Assembly (NCBI RefSeq): GCF_900095225.1
Contig: NZ_LT607428.1
Span: forward strand, 40,995 to 104,988
DNA: 63,994 nucleotides
Direction: 5' to 3'
Source: Pseudomonas sp. UMAB-08
GTDB lineage: Bacteria; Pseudomonadota; Gammaproteobacteria; Pseudomonadales; Pseudomonadaceae
The notes below the pieces were generated by a model. The model was given only the letters and a program-made list of their open reading frames with translations, was not told the origin of the DNA and did no database searches. Positions 30,035 through 39,477 of the stretch are shown here, piece after piece. Each line of letters starts with the position of its first letter. Positions within the stretch are counted from its first letter, which is position 1. Made by a program: the position numbers and the translations under genes.

Positions 30035-31171
30035 TTAGCGTCGCTTGGCCATGGCTTCGATAAAGCGATCGAACAGTGGCGCCACATCGGTAGGGCCCGG
30101 GCTCGCTTCAGGGTGACCCTGGAAGCTGAACGCGCTCTTGTCAGTGCGCTCAAGGCCCTGCAAGGTGCCGTCGAACAGCGACTTGTGAGTCGCCCGCATG
30201 TTGCTTGGCAGCGTAGTCTCGTCCACCGCAAAACCGTGGTTTTGGCTGGTAATCATCACGACACCGGTGTCCAGATCCTGGACCGGGTGGTTTGCACCGT
30301 GGTGGCCATGACCCATTTTCATGGTCTTGGCGCCGGAAGCAAGTGCCAGCAATTGGTGACCGAGGCAGATACCGAAGATCGGAATTTCGGTTTCCAGCAC
30401 GTCCTGAATCGCCTTGATCGCGTAGTCGCACGGCTCAGGGTCGCCCGGACCGTTGGACAGGAACACACCGTCCGGCTTGAGCGCCAACACATCACTGGCA
30501 GGTGTTTGTGCCGGGACTACCGTGACACGGCAACCGCGATCAACCAGCATGCGCAGGATGTTCAGTTTGATACCGTAGTCGTAAGCCACGACGTGGTATT
30601 TCAAGTCAGCTGCAGCGAAGTCCGGGTGGCTATCAGTCGCCAGGTTCCAGACGCCGGAGCGCCATTCATAGCGTTCCGTGGCGCTGACGACTTTCGCCAG
30701 ATCCATGCCCTTGAGGCCAGGGAAGCCACGAGCGGCGGCAATTGCCGCTTCTTCGGAAATGTTATCGCCGGCCATGATGCAGCCGTTTTGTGCGCCTTTC
30801 TCACGCAGAATGCGGGTCAGGCGGCGGGTATCGATACCGGCGATTGCGACAACATTGTTGGCGTTCAAGTAGTCCGACAGGGACATCTTGTTGCGCCAGT
30901 TGCTCGCGACCAGCGGCAAGTCGCGGATGACCAATCCTGCCGACCAGACGCGATTGGACTCGGCGTCTTCTGGCGTCGTACCGGTGTTACCGATATGTGG
31001 ATACGTCAGAGTGACGATCTGTTGGGCATAGGAAGGATCGGTAAGGATTTCCTGATAGCCGGTCATTGCGGTGTTAAACACCACCTCACCAACGGTTTGA
31101 CCGTCGGCTCCAATGGCTTCGCCGCGAAAAATGCTGCCATCAGCAAGGGCGAGTATGGCTGGCTTAGTCAA
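30035..31171 (-). CDS. carA: carbamoyl-phosphate synthase small (glutaminase) subunit
   Basis: 378 residues with a TTG start at 31171 preceded by GGAGGT. The class I glutamine amidotransferase domain has the nucleophile Cys269 in FGICLGHQ and the His/Glu pair in GHPEASPGP. It feeds ammonia to CarB through a tunnel. The upstream leader contains a terminator-like hairpin (31215-31256), in keeping with attenuation described for Pseudomonas carAB. Confidence 0.97.
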   Translation of the reverse strand: MTKPAILALADGSIFRGEAIGADGQTVGEVVFNTAMTGYQEILTDPSYAQQIVTLTYPHIGNTGTTPEDAESNRVWSAGLVIRDLPLVASNWRNKMSLSDYLNANNVVAIAGIDTRRLTRILREKGAQNGCIMAGDNISEEAAIAAARGFPGLKGMDLAKVVSATERYEWRSGVWNLATDSHPDFAAADLKYHVVAYDYGIKLNILRMLVDRGCRVTVVPAQTPASDVLALKPDGVFLSNGPGDPEPCDYAIKAIQDVLETEIPIFGICLGHQLLALASGAKTMKMGHGHHGANHPVQDLDTGVVMITSQNHGFAVDETTLPSNMRATHKSLFDGTLQGLERTDKSAFSFQGHPEASPGPTDVAPLFDRFIEAMAKRR

Positions 31172-31214
31172 GAAGACCTCCCGTAAATAAAGCCTGAAAG
31201 GGCGTTCGCAGGTT

Positions 31215-31256
31215 GCAAAAAAGCGGAATGACGTATAGACACGTCACCCCGCTTTC
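31215..31256 (-). promoter_or_regulatory. terminator-like hairpin in the carA leader
   Basis: On the minus strand AAAGCGGggTGACGT pairs with ACGTCATtCCGCTTT and runs into TTTTTTG, about 45 bases before carA. It may end dapB transcripts or act as an attenuator for carAB. Two short frames cross it (GTG at 31289, ending eight bases inside carA; GTG at 31241, ending in the carA start region). Either could be a leader peptide; this is inference. Confidence 0.65.
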
Positions 31257-31435
31257 TCTTCGAATTATCTGCGCGCTTTTAGTGGACACACTAAAGCTGT
31301 AGCTTACAGAAAAAGCCTTTTTTGGTCTACCGCCAATGAGCCTTAAAGACAGGGGAATGCGACAGAACGCCACCCAAAGGCTCAAAACAGAGTCAAAGCC
31401 CACGTAACTGTTGAGCTTCAACCCCGTTTAGACGG

Positions 31436-32239
31436 TCAACGCAGATCCAGCACGTCCTGCATGTCGTACAAGCCGGGTGCCTGACCATCGAGCCACAAGG
31501 CAGCCCTGACAGCTCCCTTGGCAAAGGTCATGCGACTGGAAGCCTTGTGCGTGATCTCTACTCGCTCACCGTCCGCTGCGAACATCACGGTGTGATCACC
31601 GACGATATCGCCAGCGCGAATCGTTGCGAAACCGATGCTTTGACGATCACGTGCCCCTGTCTGCCCTTCACGCCCATAGACCGCGACCTTTTCAAGGTCA
31701 CGACCCAGCGCCTGAGCAACTACTTCACCCATACGCAGCGCCGTGCCCGATGGCGCATCGACCTTGTGCCGATGGTGGGCTTCGATGATTTCGATATCGA
31801 CATCATCACCCAACACGCGCGCAGCCGTATCGAGCAATTTCAGGCACAGATTGACCCCGACGCTGAAGTTGGCAGCAAACACGATCGGGATGTCTTTACC
31901 CGCCTCTACCAGAAGCTGCTTCTCTTCCGCACTGAAACCCGTGGTACCGATGACCATGGCCTTGCCCGCCTTGCGGCAGAACGCCAGGTTCTTCAAGGTC
32001 ACCGACGGATGAGTGAAGTCGATCAGCACGTCGAACTCGTCAGCCACGTTAGCCAGATCGCCCGACAGCGGAATGCCGATACGGCCCAGCGCTGCGAGCT
32101 CGCCCGCATCCGCACCGACCAATGAGCTGTCCGGACGATCGACCGCAGCAGTCAAACCCGCGCCCTGCGCTTGCTGGACCGCCTCGATAAGGGTTTTACC
32201 CATGCGCCCAGCGGCGCCCATTACTGCAATACGTCGCAT
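31436..32239 (-). CDS. dapB: 4-hydroxy-tetrahydrodipicolinate reductase
   Basis: 267-residue enzyme of lysine/diaminopimelate synthesis. The N-terminal nucleotide-binding motif is IAVMGAAGRMGKTLI. The catalytic region HHRHKVDAPSGTALRMGE is intact. It lies 24 bases behind dnaJ, the usual Pseudomonas order. Confidence 0.97.
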   Translation of the reverse strand: MRRIAVMGAAGRMGKTLIEAVQQAQGAGLTAAVDRPDSSLVGADAGELAALGRIGIPLSGDLANVADEFDVLIDFTHPSVTLKNLAFCRKAGKAMVIGTTGFSAEEKQLLVEAGKDIPIVFAANFSVGVNLCLKLLDTAARVLGDDVDIEIIEAHHRHKVDAPSGTALRMGEVVAQALGRDLEKVAVYGREGQTGARDRQSIGFATIRAGDIVGDHTVMFAADGERVEITHKASSRMTFAKGAVRAALWLDGQAPGLYDMQDVLDLR

Positions 32240-32263
32240 GCCTTGCTCCTGACCTGTTAGCCC

Positions 32264-33388
32264 TTACAAATCGCCGAAGAAGCGTTTCACACCTTCGAAC
32301 CAACCGCTGGCCTTGGGTGAATGCGAACTGTCGCCTTCGAGCGAAGCACGGAACTCTTCGAGCAATTCACGCTGACGACGCCCCAGATTGACCGGAGTTT
32401 CGACGGCAACGCGACACATCAAGTCGCCCGCACCACCACCGCGTACCGGCGCCACACCCTTGCCACGCAGACGGAACTGCTTACCGGTCTGAGTACCTTC
32501 GGGGATTTTCAGTTTGACCCGACCATCCAGCGTCGGCACTTCCAATTCGCCACCCAGCGCAGCATCAGCAAAGCTGATCGGCACTTCGCAGTACAGGTGC
32601 TTGCCGTCGCGCTGGAAAATCGCGTGCTCGCGAACGTTGATCACGACATACAGATCACCCGTTGGCCCGCCCTGAGTACCCGCCTCGCCTTCACCGGAAA
32701 GACGAATGCGATCACCCGTATCGACACCTGGCGGCACTTTCACCGACAGAGTCTTGAACTCTTCGACCCGGCCTTCGCCGCGACATGCGTCGCACGGATC
32801 GGAAATGATCTTGCCGTGGCCATGGCAGCGCGGGCAGGTTTGCTGCACCGAGAAGAAACCTTGCTGCATGCGCACCTGACCAATACCGCCGCACGTCGGA
32901 CAGGTAATGGGCGCCGAGCCTTTCTTCGCGCCGGAGCCATCGCATGGCTTGCAATTGACCAGCGTCGGCACACGAATACTGACGGTCGTGCCGCGCACAG
33001 CCTCTTCGAGATTCAGCTCAAGGGTGTAACGCAAGTCGCTGCCGCGCTGAGCACCACCGCGAGCACCGCCACGGCCGCCACCGAAGAAATCACTGAACAC
33101 GTCGCCGAAAATATCGGAGAAGTTCGAGCCGCCGAATCCTGCTCCACCGCCACCCATGCTCGGGTCGACGCCGGCATGACCGTACTGATCATAGGCCGCG
33201 CGCTTGCTGGTGTCGGAAAGCACTTCATAGGCCTCGTTGGCCTCTTTGAACATGTCTTCGGACGCTTTGTCGTCTGGGTTGCGGTCCGGGTGGTGCTTCA
33301 TCGCGAGTCGGCGATAAGCCTTCTTCAGATCCGCCTCGCTGGTGTCACGCTCCACACCCAAAATCACGTAATAGTCACGCTTAGCCAT
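32264..33388 (-). CDS. dnaJ: chaperone protein DnaJ
   Basis: 374-residue Hsp40. J domain with HPD at 33-35, a Gly/Phe-rich linker (GGGGAGFGGSNFSDIFGDVF), four CxxCxGxG zinc repeats (CKPCDGSG, CPTCGGIG, CPRCHGHG, CDACRGEG) and a C-terminal substrate domain. It stimulates DnaK ATPase. A 325-base gap separates it from dnaK. Confidence 0.98.
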   Translation of the reverse strand: MAKRDYYVILGVERDTSEADLKKAYRRLAMKHHPDRNPDDKASEDMFKEANEAYEVLSDTSKRAAYDQYGHAGVDPSMGGGGAGFGGSNFSDIFGDVFSDFFGGGRGGARGGAQRGSDLRYTLELNLEEAVRGTTVSIRVPTLVNCKPCDGSGAKKGSAPITCPTCGGIGQVRMQQGFFSVQQTCPRCHGHGKIISDPCDACRGEGRVEEFKTLSVKVPPGVDTGDRIRLSGEGEAGTQGGPTGDLYVVINVREHAIFQRDGKHLYCEVPISFADAALGGELEVPTLDGRVKLKIPEGTQTGKQFRLRGKGVAPVRGGGAGDLMCRVAVETPVNLGRRQRELLEEFRASLEGDSSHSPKASGWFEGVKRFFGDL

Positions 33389-33632
33389 AAGTCTTATGCA
33401 CTCTTGAGGACGTCCGACAAAACCCTCCTGAGTCTTGCCAAACTCGTTGAGCCCAATACAGGCCCGGACTCAACTCACGTCGATTCAACGATTCCGGTCT
33501 TGGCTCTACGGCCAGTTCACTGACCGAGAGAAGCAGCAAAACAAGCCACATGCAGGAGCATGTCGACTTTGCCGCATCGCTTGCGGGCCAAAACCCCCAA
33601 GCTTGAAAATTCGTCTATTCCAGACACGCCAA

Positions 33633-33652
33633 CGCGGGAGCAAGCTCCCGCG
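33633..33652. repeat. REP-like palindrome in the dnaK-dnaJ gap
   Basis: CGCGGGAGC-AA-GCTCCCGCG, a perfect 9-bp inverted repeat of a kind scattered through Pseudomonas genomes. It is the only structured element seen in the 325-base gap 33389-33713; no gene and no clear sigma-32 promoter for dnaJ was found there. Confidence 0.7.
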
Positions 33653-33713
33653 CGGCGACATCCTACCAGCCACCGCTTGAATGCAGTCAACCGGCTTGCA
33701 AGTGAGCCTGCGC

Positions 33714-35627
33714 TTACTTGTGGTCTTTCACTTCTTCAAACTCTGCATCAACGACGTCGTCAGGCTTTTTGGCTTCGTCAGCAGGCTGACCAGCGGCTTC
33801 CGGCTTCTCGGCTTCGGCGTACATTTTCTGAGCGATTGGCGCGGAAACCTTGGACAGTTCCTCTACCTTGGCGTCGATGACTGTTTTGTCGTCGCCTTTG
33901 ATGGCCGCTTCCAGAGCAGTCAGCGCAGCTTCGACGGCGGTTTTTTCTTCCGCAGTCACTTTTTCGCCAGCATCGCTGATCATTTTGCGTGTCGAGTGGA
34001 CCAGCGCATCACCCTGGTTACGGGCAGAGGCCAGTTCTTCGAACTTGCGATCTTCTTCAGCGTTGACTTCAGCATCACGCACCATCTGCTGAATTTCTTC
34101 TTCAGACAGACCGGAGTTGGCCTTGATTACGATCGACTGCTTCTTGCCAGTCGCCTTGTCTTGAGCGCCTACGTGAAGAATGCCGTTGGCATCGATGTCG
34201 AAGGTCACTTCGATTTGCGGGACGCCACGTGGAGCAGGTGGAATCTCGGCCAGGTCGAACTTGCCCAGCGACTTGTTCTGAGTTGCTTGCTTACGCTCGC
34301 CTTGCAGCACGTGAATGGTTACCGCGCCCTGGTTGTCATCGGCTGTCGAGAACACTTGCGATTTCTTGGTAGGAATCGTGGTGTTTTTCTCGATCAGCGC
34401 AGTCATCACGCCACCCATGGTTTCGATACCCAGGGTCAGCGGGCTAACGTCAAGCAGCAACACGTCTTTCACGTCGCCAGCCAGTACCGCACCCTGGATA
34501 GCAGCACCCATGGCAACAGCTTCGTCCGGGTTCACGTCTTTACGTGCTTCTTTACCGAAGAATTCAGTCACCAGCTTCTGTACCAGCGGCATACGCGTCT
34601 GACCGCCGACCAGAATCACGTCGTCGATTTTGCCTACGTCGATGCCCGAATCCTTGAGTGCAATACGGCAAGGTTCGATGGTGCGTTGAACCAGGTCTTC
34701 AACCAGCGATTCCAGCTTGGCGCGAGAGATTTTCACGTTCAAGTGCTTAGGACCGGTTGCGTCTGCAGTGATGTACGGCAGGTTAACGTCGGTCTGCAAG
34801 CTGGAGGACAGCTCGATCTTGGCTTTTTCAGCGGCTTCTTTCAGGCGCTGCATCGCCAGCGGGTCACCCTTGAGGTTCATGCCGCTTTCTTTCTTGAATT
34901 CGTCAACGAGGTAGTCGATCAGACGGATATCGAAGTCTTCACCACCCAGGAACGTATCACCGTTGGTAGCCAGTACTTCGAACTGGTGCTCGCCATCGAC
35001 TTCAGCGATTTCGATAACCGAAACGTCGAACGTACCGCCGCCCAAGTCGTAGACGATAACAGTGTGATCGCCCTTCGCTTTGTCCATACCGTAAGCCAGA
35101 GCGGCTGCGGTGGGTTCGTTGATGATGCGCTTGACGTCCAGACCCGCGATGCGACCGGCATCTTTGGTGGCTTGACGCTGGCTATCGTTGAAATAGGCTG
35201 GAACGGTGATGACCGCTTCAGTGACTGTTTCGCCCAGATAGTCTTCAGCAGTCTTCTTCATCTTCTTCAGGATTTCAGCCGAAATCTGAGGAGGAGACAT
35301 TTTCTGACCGTTGACTTCGACCCATGCATCGCCGTTATCAGCCTTAACGATCTTGTAAGGGACCATCTGAATATCTTTCTGCACAACTTCTTCGTCGAAG
35401 CGACGACCGATCAAACGCTTCACCGCATACAGGGTATTGTGCGGATTGGTCACTGCCTGACGCTTGGCCGATTGGCCAACCAGAATTTCGCCATCGTTGG
35501 CGTACGCGATGATCGAAGGCGTGGTGCGAGTGCCTTCAGCGTTTTCAATAACTTTTACTTTGCCGTTTTCGAGAATAGAGACGCAGGAGTTGGTGGTCCC
35601 CAGGTCGATACCGATGATTCTGCCCAT
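33714..35627 (-). CDS. dnaK: chaperone protein DnaK (Hsp70)
   Basis: 637 residues from GRIIGIDLGTTNSCV; thirteen upstream in-frame codons are not family-like. The ATPase domain has VIVYDLGGGTFDVSVIE and VILVGGQTRMPLVQ, then the linker DVLLLDVSPLTLG, the substrate-binding domain and the lid ending in DVVDAEFEEVKD. Preceded by GGAGAAAG. It has its own sigma-32 promoter overlapping the end of grpE. Confidence 0.98.
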   Translation of the reverse strand: MGRIIGIDLGTTNSCVSILENGKVKVIENAEGTRTTPSIIAYANDGEILVGQSAKRQAVTNPHNTLYAVKRLIGRRFDEEVVQKDIQMVPYKIVKADNGDAWVEVNGQKMSPPQISAEILKKMKKTAEDYLGETVTEAVITVPAYFNDSQRQATKDAGRIAGLDVKRIINEPTAAALAYGMDKAKGDHTVIVYDLGGGTFDVSVIEIAEVDGEHQFEVLATNGDTFLGGEDFDIRLIDYLVDEFKKESGMNLKGDPLAMQRLKEAAEKAKIELSSSLQTDVNLPYITADATGPKHLNVKISRAKLESLVEDLVQRTIEPCRIALKDSGIDVGKIDDVILVGGQTRMPLVQKLVTEFFGKEARKDVNPDEAVAMGAAIQGAVLAGDVKDVLLLDVSPLTLGIETMGGVMTALIEKNTTIPTKKSQVFSTADDNQGAVTIHVLQGERKQATQNKSLGKFDLAEIPPAPRGVPQIEVTFDIDANGILHVGAQDKATGKKQSIVIKANSGLSEEEIQQMVRDAEVNAEEDRKFEELASARNQGDALVHSTRKMISDAGEKVTAEEKTAVEAALTALEAAIKGDDKTVIDAKVEELSKVSAPIAQKMYAEAEKPEAAGQPADEAKKPDDVVDAEFEEVKDHK

Positions 35628-35708
35628 GTTAACTTTCTCCGGAAATTTTAAATTTGGATGCCGCAACTGCGTTCACACATTGCGGTAGCTCTTAAACGCA
35701 TGACTTCT

Positions 35709-35736
35709 AAATGGGGGCCTGACGGCTGATTTCAAG
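35709..35736 (-). promoter_or_regulatory. sigma-32 (heat-shock) promoter of dnaK
   Basis: Minus-strand CTTGAA, 14 bases, CCCCATTT: an excellent match to the sigma-32 consensus. The -35 box contains the grpE stop codon (GCTTGA). The leader to dnaK is about 75 bases. Confidence 0.85.
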
Positions 35737-36295
35737 CCTGCTCATCAATAGATGGTCTAACAGGCGAAACCGCCTTGCTGACCACAACCATCGCCGGACG
35801 CAACAGGCGACCGTGGAGCTGGTAACCTTTCTGGAACACCTTGAGCACGCTGTTAGGCTCAACGTCGGCACTCTCTTGCATGGCCATCGCCTGATGATGC
35901 TCGGCGTTGAAGGGTTCGCCGTGTGGATCAATCGCTTCCAGCTGATAACGCTTGAGGGTGTCCTGAAACATTTTCAGCGTCAGCTCGATCCCTTCACGCA
36001 TCGGACGGATACTTTCGTCGTCCGGGTTGGACAATTCCAGGCCGCGCTCAAGGCTGTCGATGATCGGCAGCAAATCACCCGCAAATTTTTCCAGTGCGAA
36101 TTTATGAGCCTTCTCGACATCCTGCTCGGCGCGACGGCGGACATTCTGCAGATCCGCAGCAACTCGCAGAGACTGATCCTGCGCAGCAGCCAATTGCTCT
36201 TCAAGCACTTGCACACGCGCTATCACGTCATCAACCGAAGCCGCACCAGCGGCCTGATCCTGAGTCTGCGTATCCAGATTCTGTTCGTCAGCCAT
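35732..36295 (-). CDS. grpE: nucleotide exchange factor GrpE
   Basis: 187 residues. A long N-terminal helix (about 20-90, LEEQLAAAQDQSLRVAADLQ) is followed by the compact beta domain (PHGEPFNAEHHQAMAM and VFQKGYQLHGRLLRPAMV). It accelerates ADP release from DnaK. It heads the grpE-dnaK-dnaJ cluster. Confidence 0.97.
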   Translation of the reverse strand: MADEQNLDTQTQDQAAGAASVDDVIARVQVLEEQLAAAQDQSLRVAADLQNVRRRAEQDVEKAHKFALEKFAGDLLPIIDSLERGLELSNPDDESIRPMREGIELTLKMFQDTLKRYQLEAIDPHGEPFNAEHHQAMAMQESADVEPNSVLKVFQKGYQLHGRLLRPAMVVVSKAVSPVRPSIDEQA

Positions 36296-36348
36296 AGATT
36301 TCTCCTTTCAATAACGTCCGCGAGCTCAACTCGCGCTTCTGTCCCGCT

Positions 36349-36376
36349 ATATGGGGTCTTAATTTCCAGCTTCAAG
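36349..36376 (-). promoter_or_regulatory. sigma-32 promoter of grpE
   Basis: Minus-strand CTTGAA, 14 bases, CCCCATAT, about 55 bases before the grpE ATG. Near-perfect heat-shock promoter. The rest of the 274-base gap between grpE and recN shows no gene. Confidence 0.88.
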
Positions 36377-36569
36377 TGCAACCAAAAGCACAATAACGTC
36401 CATTTTCATCAAGAACCCGCTTCGCCCTCAGCCCGGACCACACGCGACCAAATCACATAGCGGACTAAAAAAAGCCGTAATTCAAGCAAATCGAGCTAAG
36501 ACAGGGCATTGTCAGCAGAAAGCAAAACACTGTATAAATAACCAGACAAATAGCTTGGGAGCCGCCTCT

Positions 36570-38243
36570 ATGCTGGTGCACCTGTCAGTACATAACTACG
36601 CCATCGTCGAACATCTCGATCTCGAGCTGGACCGAGGCATGAGCGTGATCACTGGCGAAACCGGTGCCGGCAAATCAATCATGCTCGACGCTCTCGGCCT
36701 GACATTGGGTGATCGCGCCGACAGCGGTGTGGTCCGCCCCGGTGCCGACAAGGCCGATATCCTTGCCACGTTCGACCTGACCGATATCCCCGAGGCCCGC
36801 GCCTGGCTCGCAGAACGAGACCTGGACAATGACGGGCCGTGCATCCTGCGCCGGGTTATCACCGCAGAGGGTCGCTCGCGGGCCTACATCAATGGTTCAC
36901 CCTGCCCTCAAGGTGACTTGAAAGCGCTCGGCGAATTCCTGATCGATATTCACAGCCAGCATGAACATCAGTCATTGCTCAAGACGGACACCCATCGCCG
37001 TCTGCTTGACGAATACGCGGGCGCTACCGACCTGGCGCGCCAGGTACATCTGGCGGCACAGCGCTGGCGCCAGACCCGGCAAGAACTGGAGCGCCTCGCC
37101 AATTCAGGCGATGAACAACGCTCGCGCCATCAATTGCTCAGCTATCAACTCGAAGAACTGGAAAGCCTCAGCCTTGGCGAAAACGAGCTGGATCAGTTGG
37201 AGCAGGAACACAAAACCCTGACCAATGCCGAAAGCCTGCTGAGCATCTGCCGTCAGGTCGTTGAACAATGCAGCGAAAACGACTCGGGCAACGTCCTGAA
37301 CGCACTGACCGCCAGCCTCAATCGTCTGTCTGGCATCAACAGCTCACCGACTGCCATGTGCGAAGCCGCCAGCCTGCTGTCCAGCGCGCAGATTCAGGTC
37401 GAAGAAGCAGTGGGCGAACTGAACCGCTTTCTCGATCACTTCGATGCCGACCCGGCACGTCTGCAGCAACTTGAAGAACGTCTCGATGCGATCTACACCC
37501 TGGCCCGCAAACACCGCATTCAGCCCACCGACGTCGCCGCGCTCCAGCAAAAGCTGCTGGACGAAATCGAAACCTTGAATGCAAACGATGAAGCCATCGA
37601 GCGCCTGGAGAATGAATTGTCCTCCTATGCTCGACATTATCAGGACAAAGCTCGCGAATTGAGTGATCTACGTCAAGGTTCAGCGCCGACTCTGGCCAGT
37701 GCTGTGGAGCAGGAAATTCAACGTTTGGGCATGCCTGGTGGGCGGTTCAGCATCGAACTGCGGCCCAATACCAGCAAAGAATTACTGCCCAATGGTCTGG
37801 AGCAGGTCGAGTTATTGGTAAGCGCTAACCCTGGGCAACCGCTGAAGGCGCTGGCCAAGGTCGCGTCGGGTGGCGAGCTGTCGCGGATCAGCCTGGCGAT
37901 TCAGGTCATTACCGCACAAACCTCGCGAGTGCCGACGCTGGTGTTCGACGAAGTCGATGTCGGGATTGGCGGGCCGACCGCAGAGATTGTCGGTCAGCTG
38001 TTGCGTCGTTTAGGCGAGCGCGGGCAAGTCATGACCGTCACGCATTTGCCGCAGGTCGCAGCGCAAGGCCACCAGCACCTGTTCGTACACAAGGTACGTG
38101 ACAGCGACGCCACTCGCACCGCCGTGTCCAAACTCAGCAAAACCGAACGCGTCGAGGAAGTTGCACGCATGCTCGGCGGCATTGATCTCACCAAAGAATC
38201 ATTGGCCCACGCGAAAAAAATGGTCCTCACCGCCAAGGTTTGA
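36570..38243 (+). CDS. recN: DNA repair protein RecN
   Basis: 557-residue SMC-like ATPase acting in double-strand break repair. Walker A GETGAGKS at 29-36, two long coiled-coil arms (about 160-350) with the hinge region between, and the C-terminal ABC part with KVASGGELSRISLAIQ and LVFDEVDVGIGG. The start at 36570 follows GGGAG; five upstream codons are unlikely. Often LexA-controlled; no clear LexA box was identified by eye. Confidence 0.96.
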   Translation: MLVHLSVHNYAIVEHLDLELDRGMSVITGETGAGKSIMLDALGLTLGDRADSGVVRPGADKADILATFDLTDIPEARAWLAERDLDNDGPCILRRVITAEGRSRAYINGSPCPQGDLKALGEFLIDIHSQHEHQSLLKTDTHRRLLDEYAGATDLARQVHLAAQRWRQTRQELERLANSGDEQRSRHQLLSYQLEELESLSLGENELDQLEQEHKTLTNAESLLSICRQVVEQCSENDSGNVLNALTASLNRLSGINSSPTAMCEAASLLSSAQIQVEEAVGELNRFLDHFDADPARLQQLEERLDAIYTLARKHRIQPTDVAALQQKLLDEIETLNANDEAIERLENELSSYARHYQDKARELSDLRQGSAPTLASAVEQEIQRLGMPGGRFSIELRPNTSKELLPNGLEQVELLVSANPGQPLKALAKVASGGELSRISLAIQVITAQTSRVPTLVFDEVDVGIGGPTAEIVGQLLRRLGERGQVMTVTHLPQVAAQGHQHLFVHKVRDSDATRTAVSKLSKTERVEEVARMLGGIDLTKESLAHAKKMVLTAKV

Positions 38244-38324
38244 TCGCCCGATCAAAAACCGTGGAGCAAGGGGCGCATGGTGCCTGTCCGCGATAGCTGT
38301 ATAAAAATCAGGTAACAGAAAGCA

Positions 38325-38350
38325 CGAAGGCGACCCTGAGGTCGCCTTCG
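38325..38350. terminator. bidirectional terminator between recN and fur
   Basis: CGAAGGCGACC-CTGA-GGTCGCCTTCG, a perfect 11-bp stem between convergent genes, followed on the plus strand by TTATTAT. Confidence 0.8.
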
Positions 38351-38371
38351 TTATTATGGCCGTCGGAAGGT

Positions 38372-38779
38372 TTACACCTTCTTCTTGCGCACGTAGAGCA
38401 CCAAGTTGTGGTCCACCAACTCGTAACCGTGCTTCTCCACAATCGCCTTCTGAAGCTTCTCGATTTCTTCTTCGAAGAACTCGATCACCTCACCGGATTC
38501 CACGTTGACCATATGGTCGTGGTGGCCGCCGTCGGCCAGCTCGAAGACTGCATGACCGCCGTCGAAATTGTGGCGAACCACCAGCCCGGCGGCTTCAAAC
38601 TGAGTCAGTACACGGTAAACCGTAGCCAGCCCCACGTCCTCGTTCGCTTCCATAAGTGCTTTGTAAACATCCTCAGCACTCATGTGACGCTGCTCAGCAG
38701 AATCGAGCATCTGTAGAATTTTGACCCGTGGCAGGGTCACTTTTAGTCCGACTTTACGCAGTTCGCTATTTTCAACCAT
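38372..38779 (-). CDS. fur: ferric uptake regulator Fur
   Basis: 135 residues, starting VENSELRKVGLKVTLPRVKI. The winged-helix DNA-binding domain is followed by VVRHNFDGGHAVFELADGG and HHDHMVNVE, the metal-binding histidine cluster. The CxxC zinc pair of E. coli Fur is absent, as in other pseudomonads. A 32-codon upstream extension is open but runs through the divergent promoter region of bamE. Confidence 0.97.
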   Translation of the reverse strand: MVENSELRKVGLKVTLPRVKILQMLDSAEQRHMSAEDVYKALMEANEDVGLATVYRVLTQFEAAGLVVRHNFDGGHAVFELADGGHHDHMVNVESGEVIEFFEEEIEKLQKAIVEKHGYELVDHNLVLYVRKKKV

Positions 38780-38877
38780 GGTCAGCTTTCTCGCGGATGC
38801 TGCTTCGCAGCTTCTCTTAATGCGGGTATGATCGGGGTTTACGTTGTCCCAGCCAAGATAGTGGAAGTCGCCCACCG

Positions 38878-39399
38878 ATGCAAAACACCAAGCACCTGCT
38901 AACCAGTTTCACCTTTGTGGGACTGCTCGCACTCGCCGGTTGTTCATTCCCCGGGGTTTACAAAATCGACATCCAGCAGGGCAATGTCGTCACGCAGGAC
39001 ATGATAAACCAGTTACGCCCCGGAATGACCCGTCGGCAAGTACGGTTTATCATGGGTAACCCTCTGCTGACCGATACGTTTCATGCCGATCGCTGGGATT
39101 ACCTGTATAGCCTGCAACCTGGGGGCGGTGAACGCCAACAAGAACGCATGACCATTGTCTTTAATAGCAATGATCAGCTCGTCAGCCTTTCCGGTGACTT
39201 CATGCCTGGCGTGAGTCGTGACGAGGCCATTCTTGGCAAGCATAGCGATACGTCCGCTGCGCCCGTCCAGGGTGAACAGCCTAAAGCCGAAGAGGCGCCT
39301 AAACCTGGCTCATTGCTCAAGCAGATCCAGGATGACGTGGACAAGAGCGAATCCGCTCCAGTACCCACTCAGGAACCTCTGGAACCAACGCCGCGGTAG
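38878..39399 (+). CDS. bamE: outer membrane assembly lipoprotein BamE (OmlA)
   Basis: 173-residue lipoprotein with lipobox LALAGC. The SmpA/OmlA fold shows QGNVVTQDMINQLRPGMTRR and QVRFIMGNPLLTDTFHADRW. The Pro/Glu/Lys-rich tail after about residue 120 extends beyond the E. coli protein. Part of the Bam beta-barrel assembly complex. Divergent from fur across 98 bases, the classic omlA-fur pair. Confidence 0.95.
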   Translation: MQNTKHLLTSFTFVGLLALAGCSFPGVYKIDIQQGNVVTQDMINQLRPGMTRRQVRFIMGNPLLTDTFHADRWDYLYSLQPGGGERQQERMTIVFNSNDQLVSLSGDFMPGVSRDEAILGKHSDTSAAPVQGEQPKAEEAPKPGSLLKQIQDDVDKSESAPVPTQEPLEPTPR

Positions 39400-39426
39400 T
39401 TGCAAAAAGCAGCCACCAGCGTCTTC

Positions 39427-39455
39427 AAAAAAACCCGGCATGCCGGGTTTTTTTG
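39427..39455. terminator. bidirectional terminator between bamE and rnfH
   Basis: AAAAAAACCCGGCATGCCGGGTTTTTTT-type symmetrical hairpin; strong U-runs in both directions between convergent genes. Confidence 0.92.
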
Positions 39456-39477
39456 CGTCTACGGGTTCAACAACAGA

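Noticed and set aside
33681..35651. 656-codon plus-strand open frame
   Set aside because: Antisense to dnaK over its whole length; long antisense frames are usual for highly biased Hsp70 genes.
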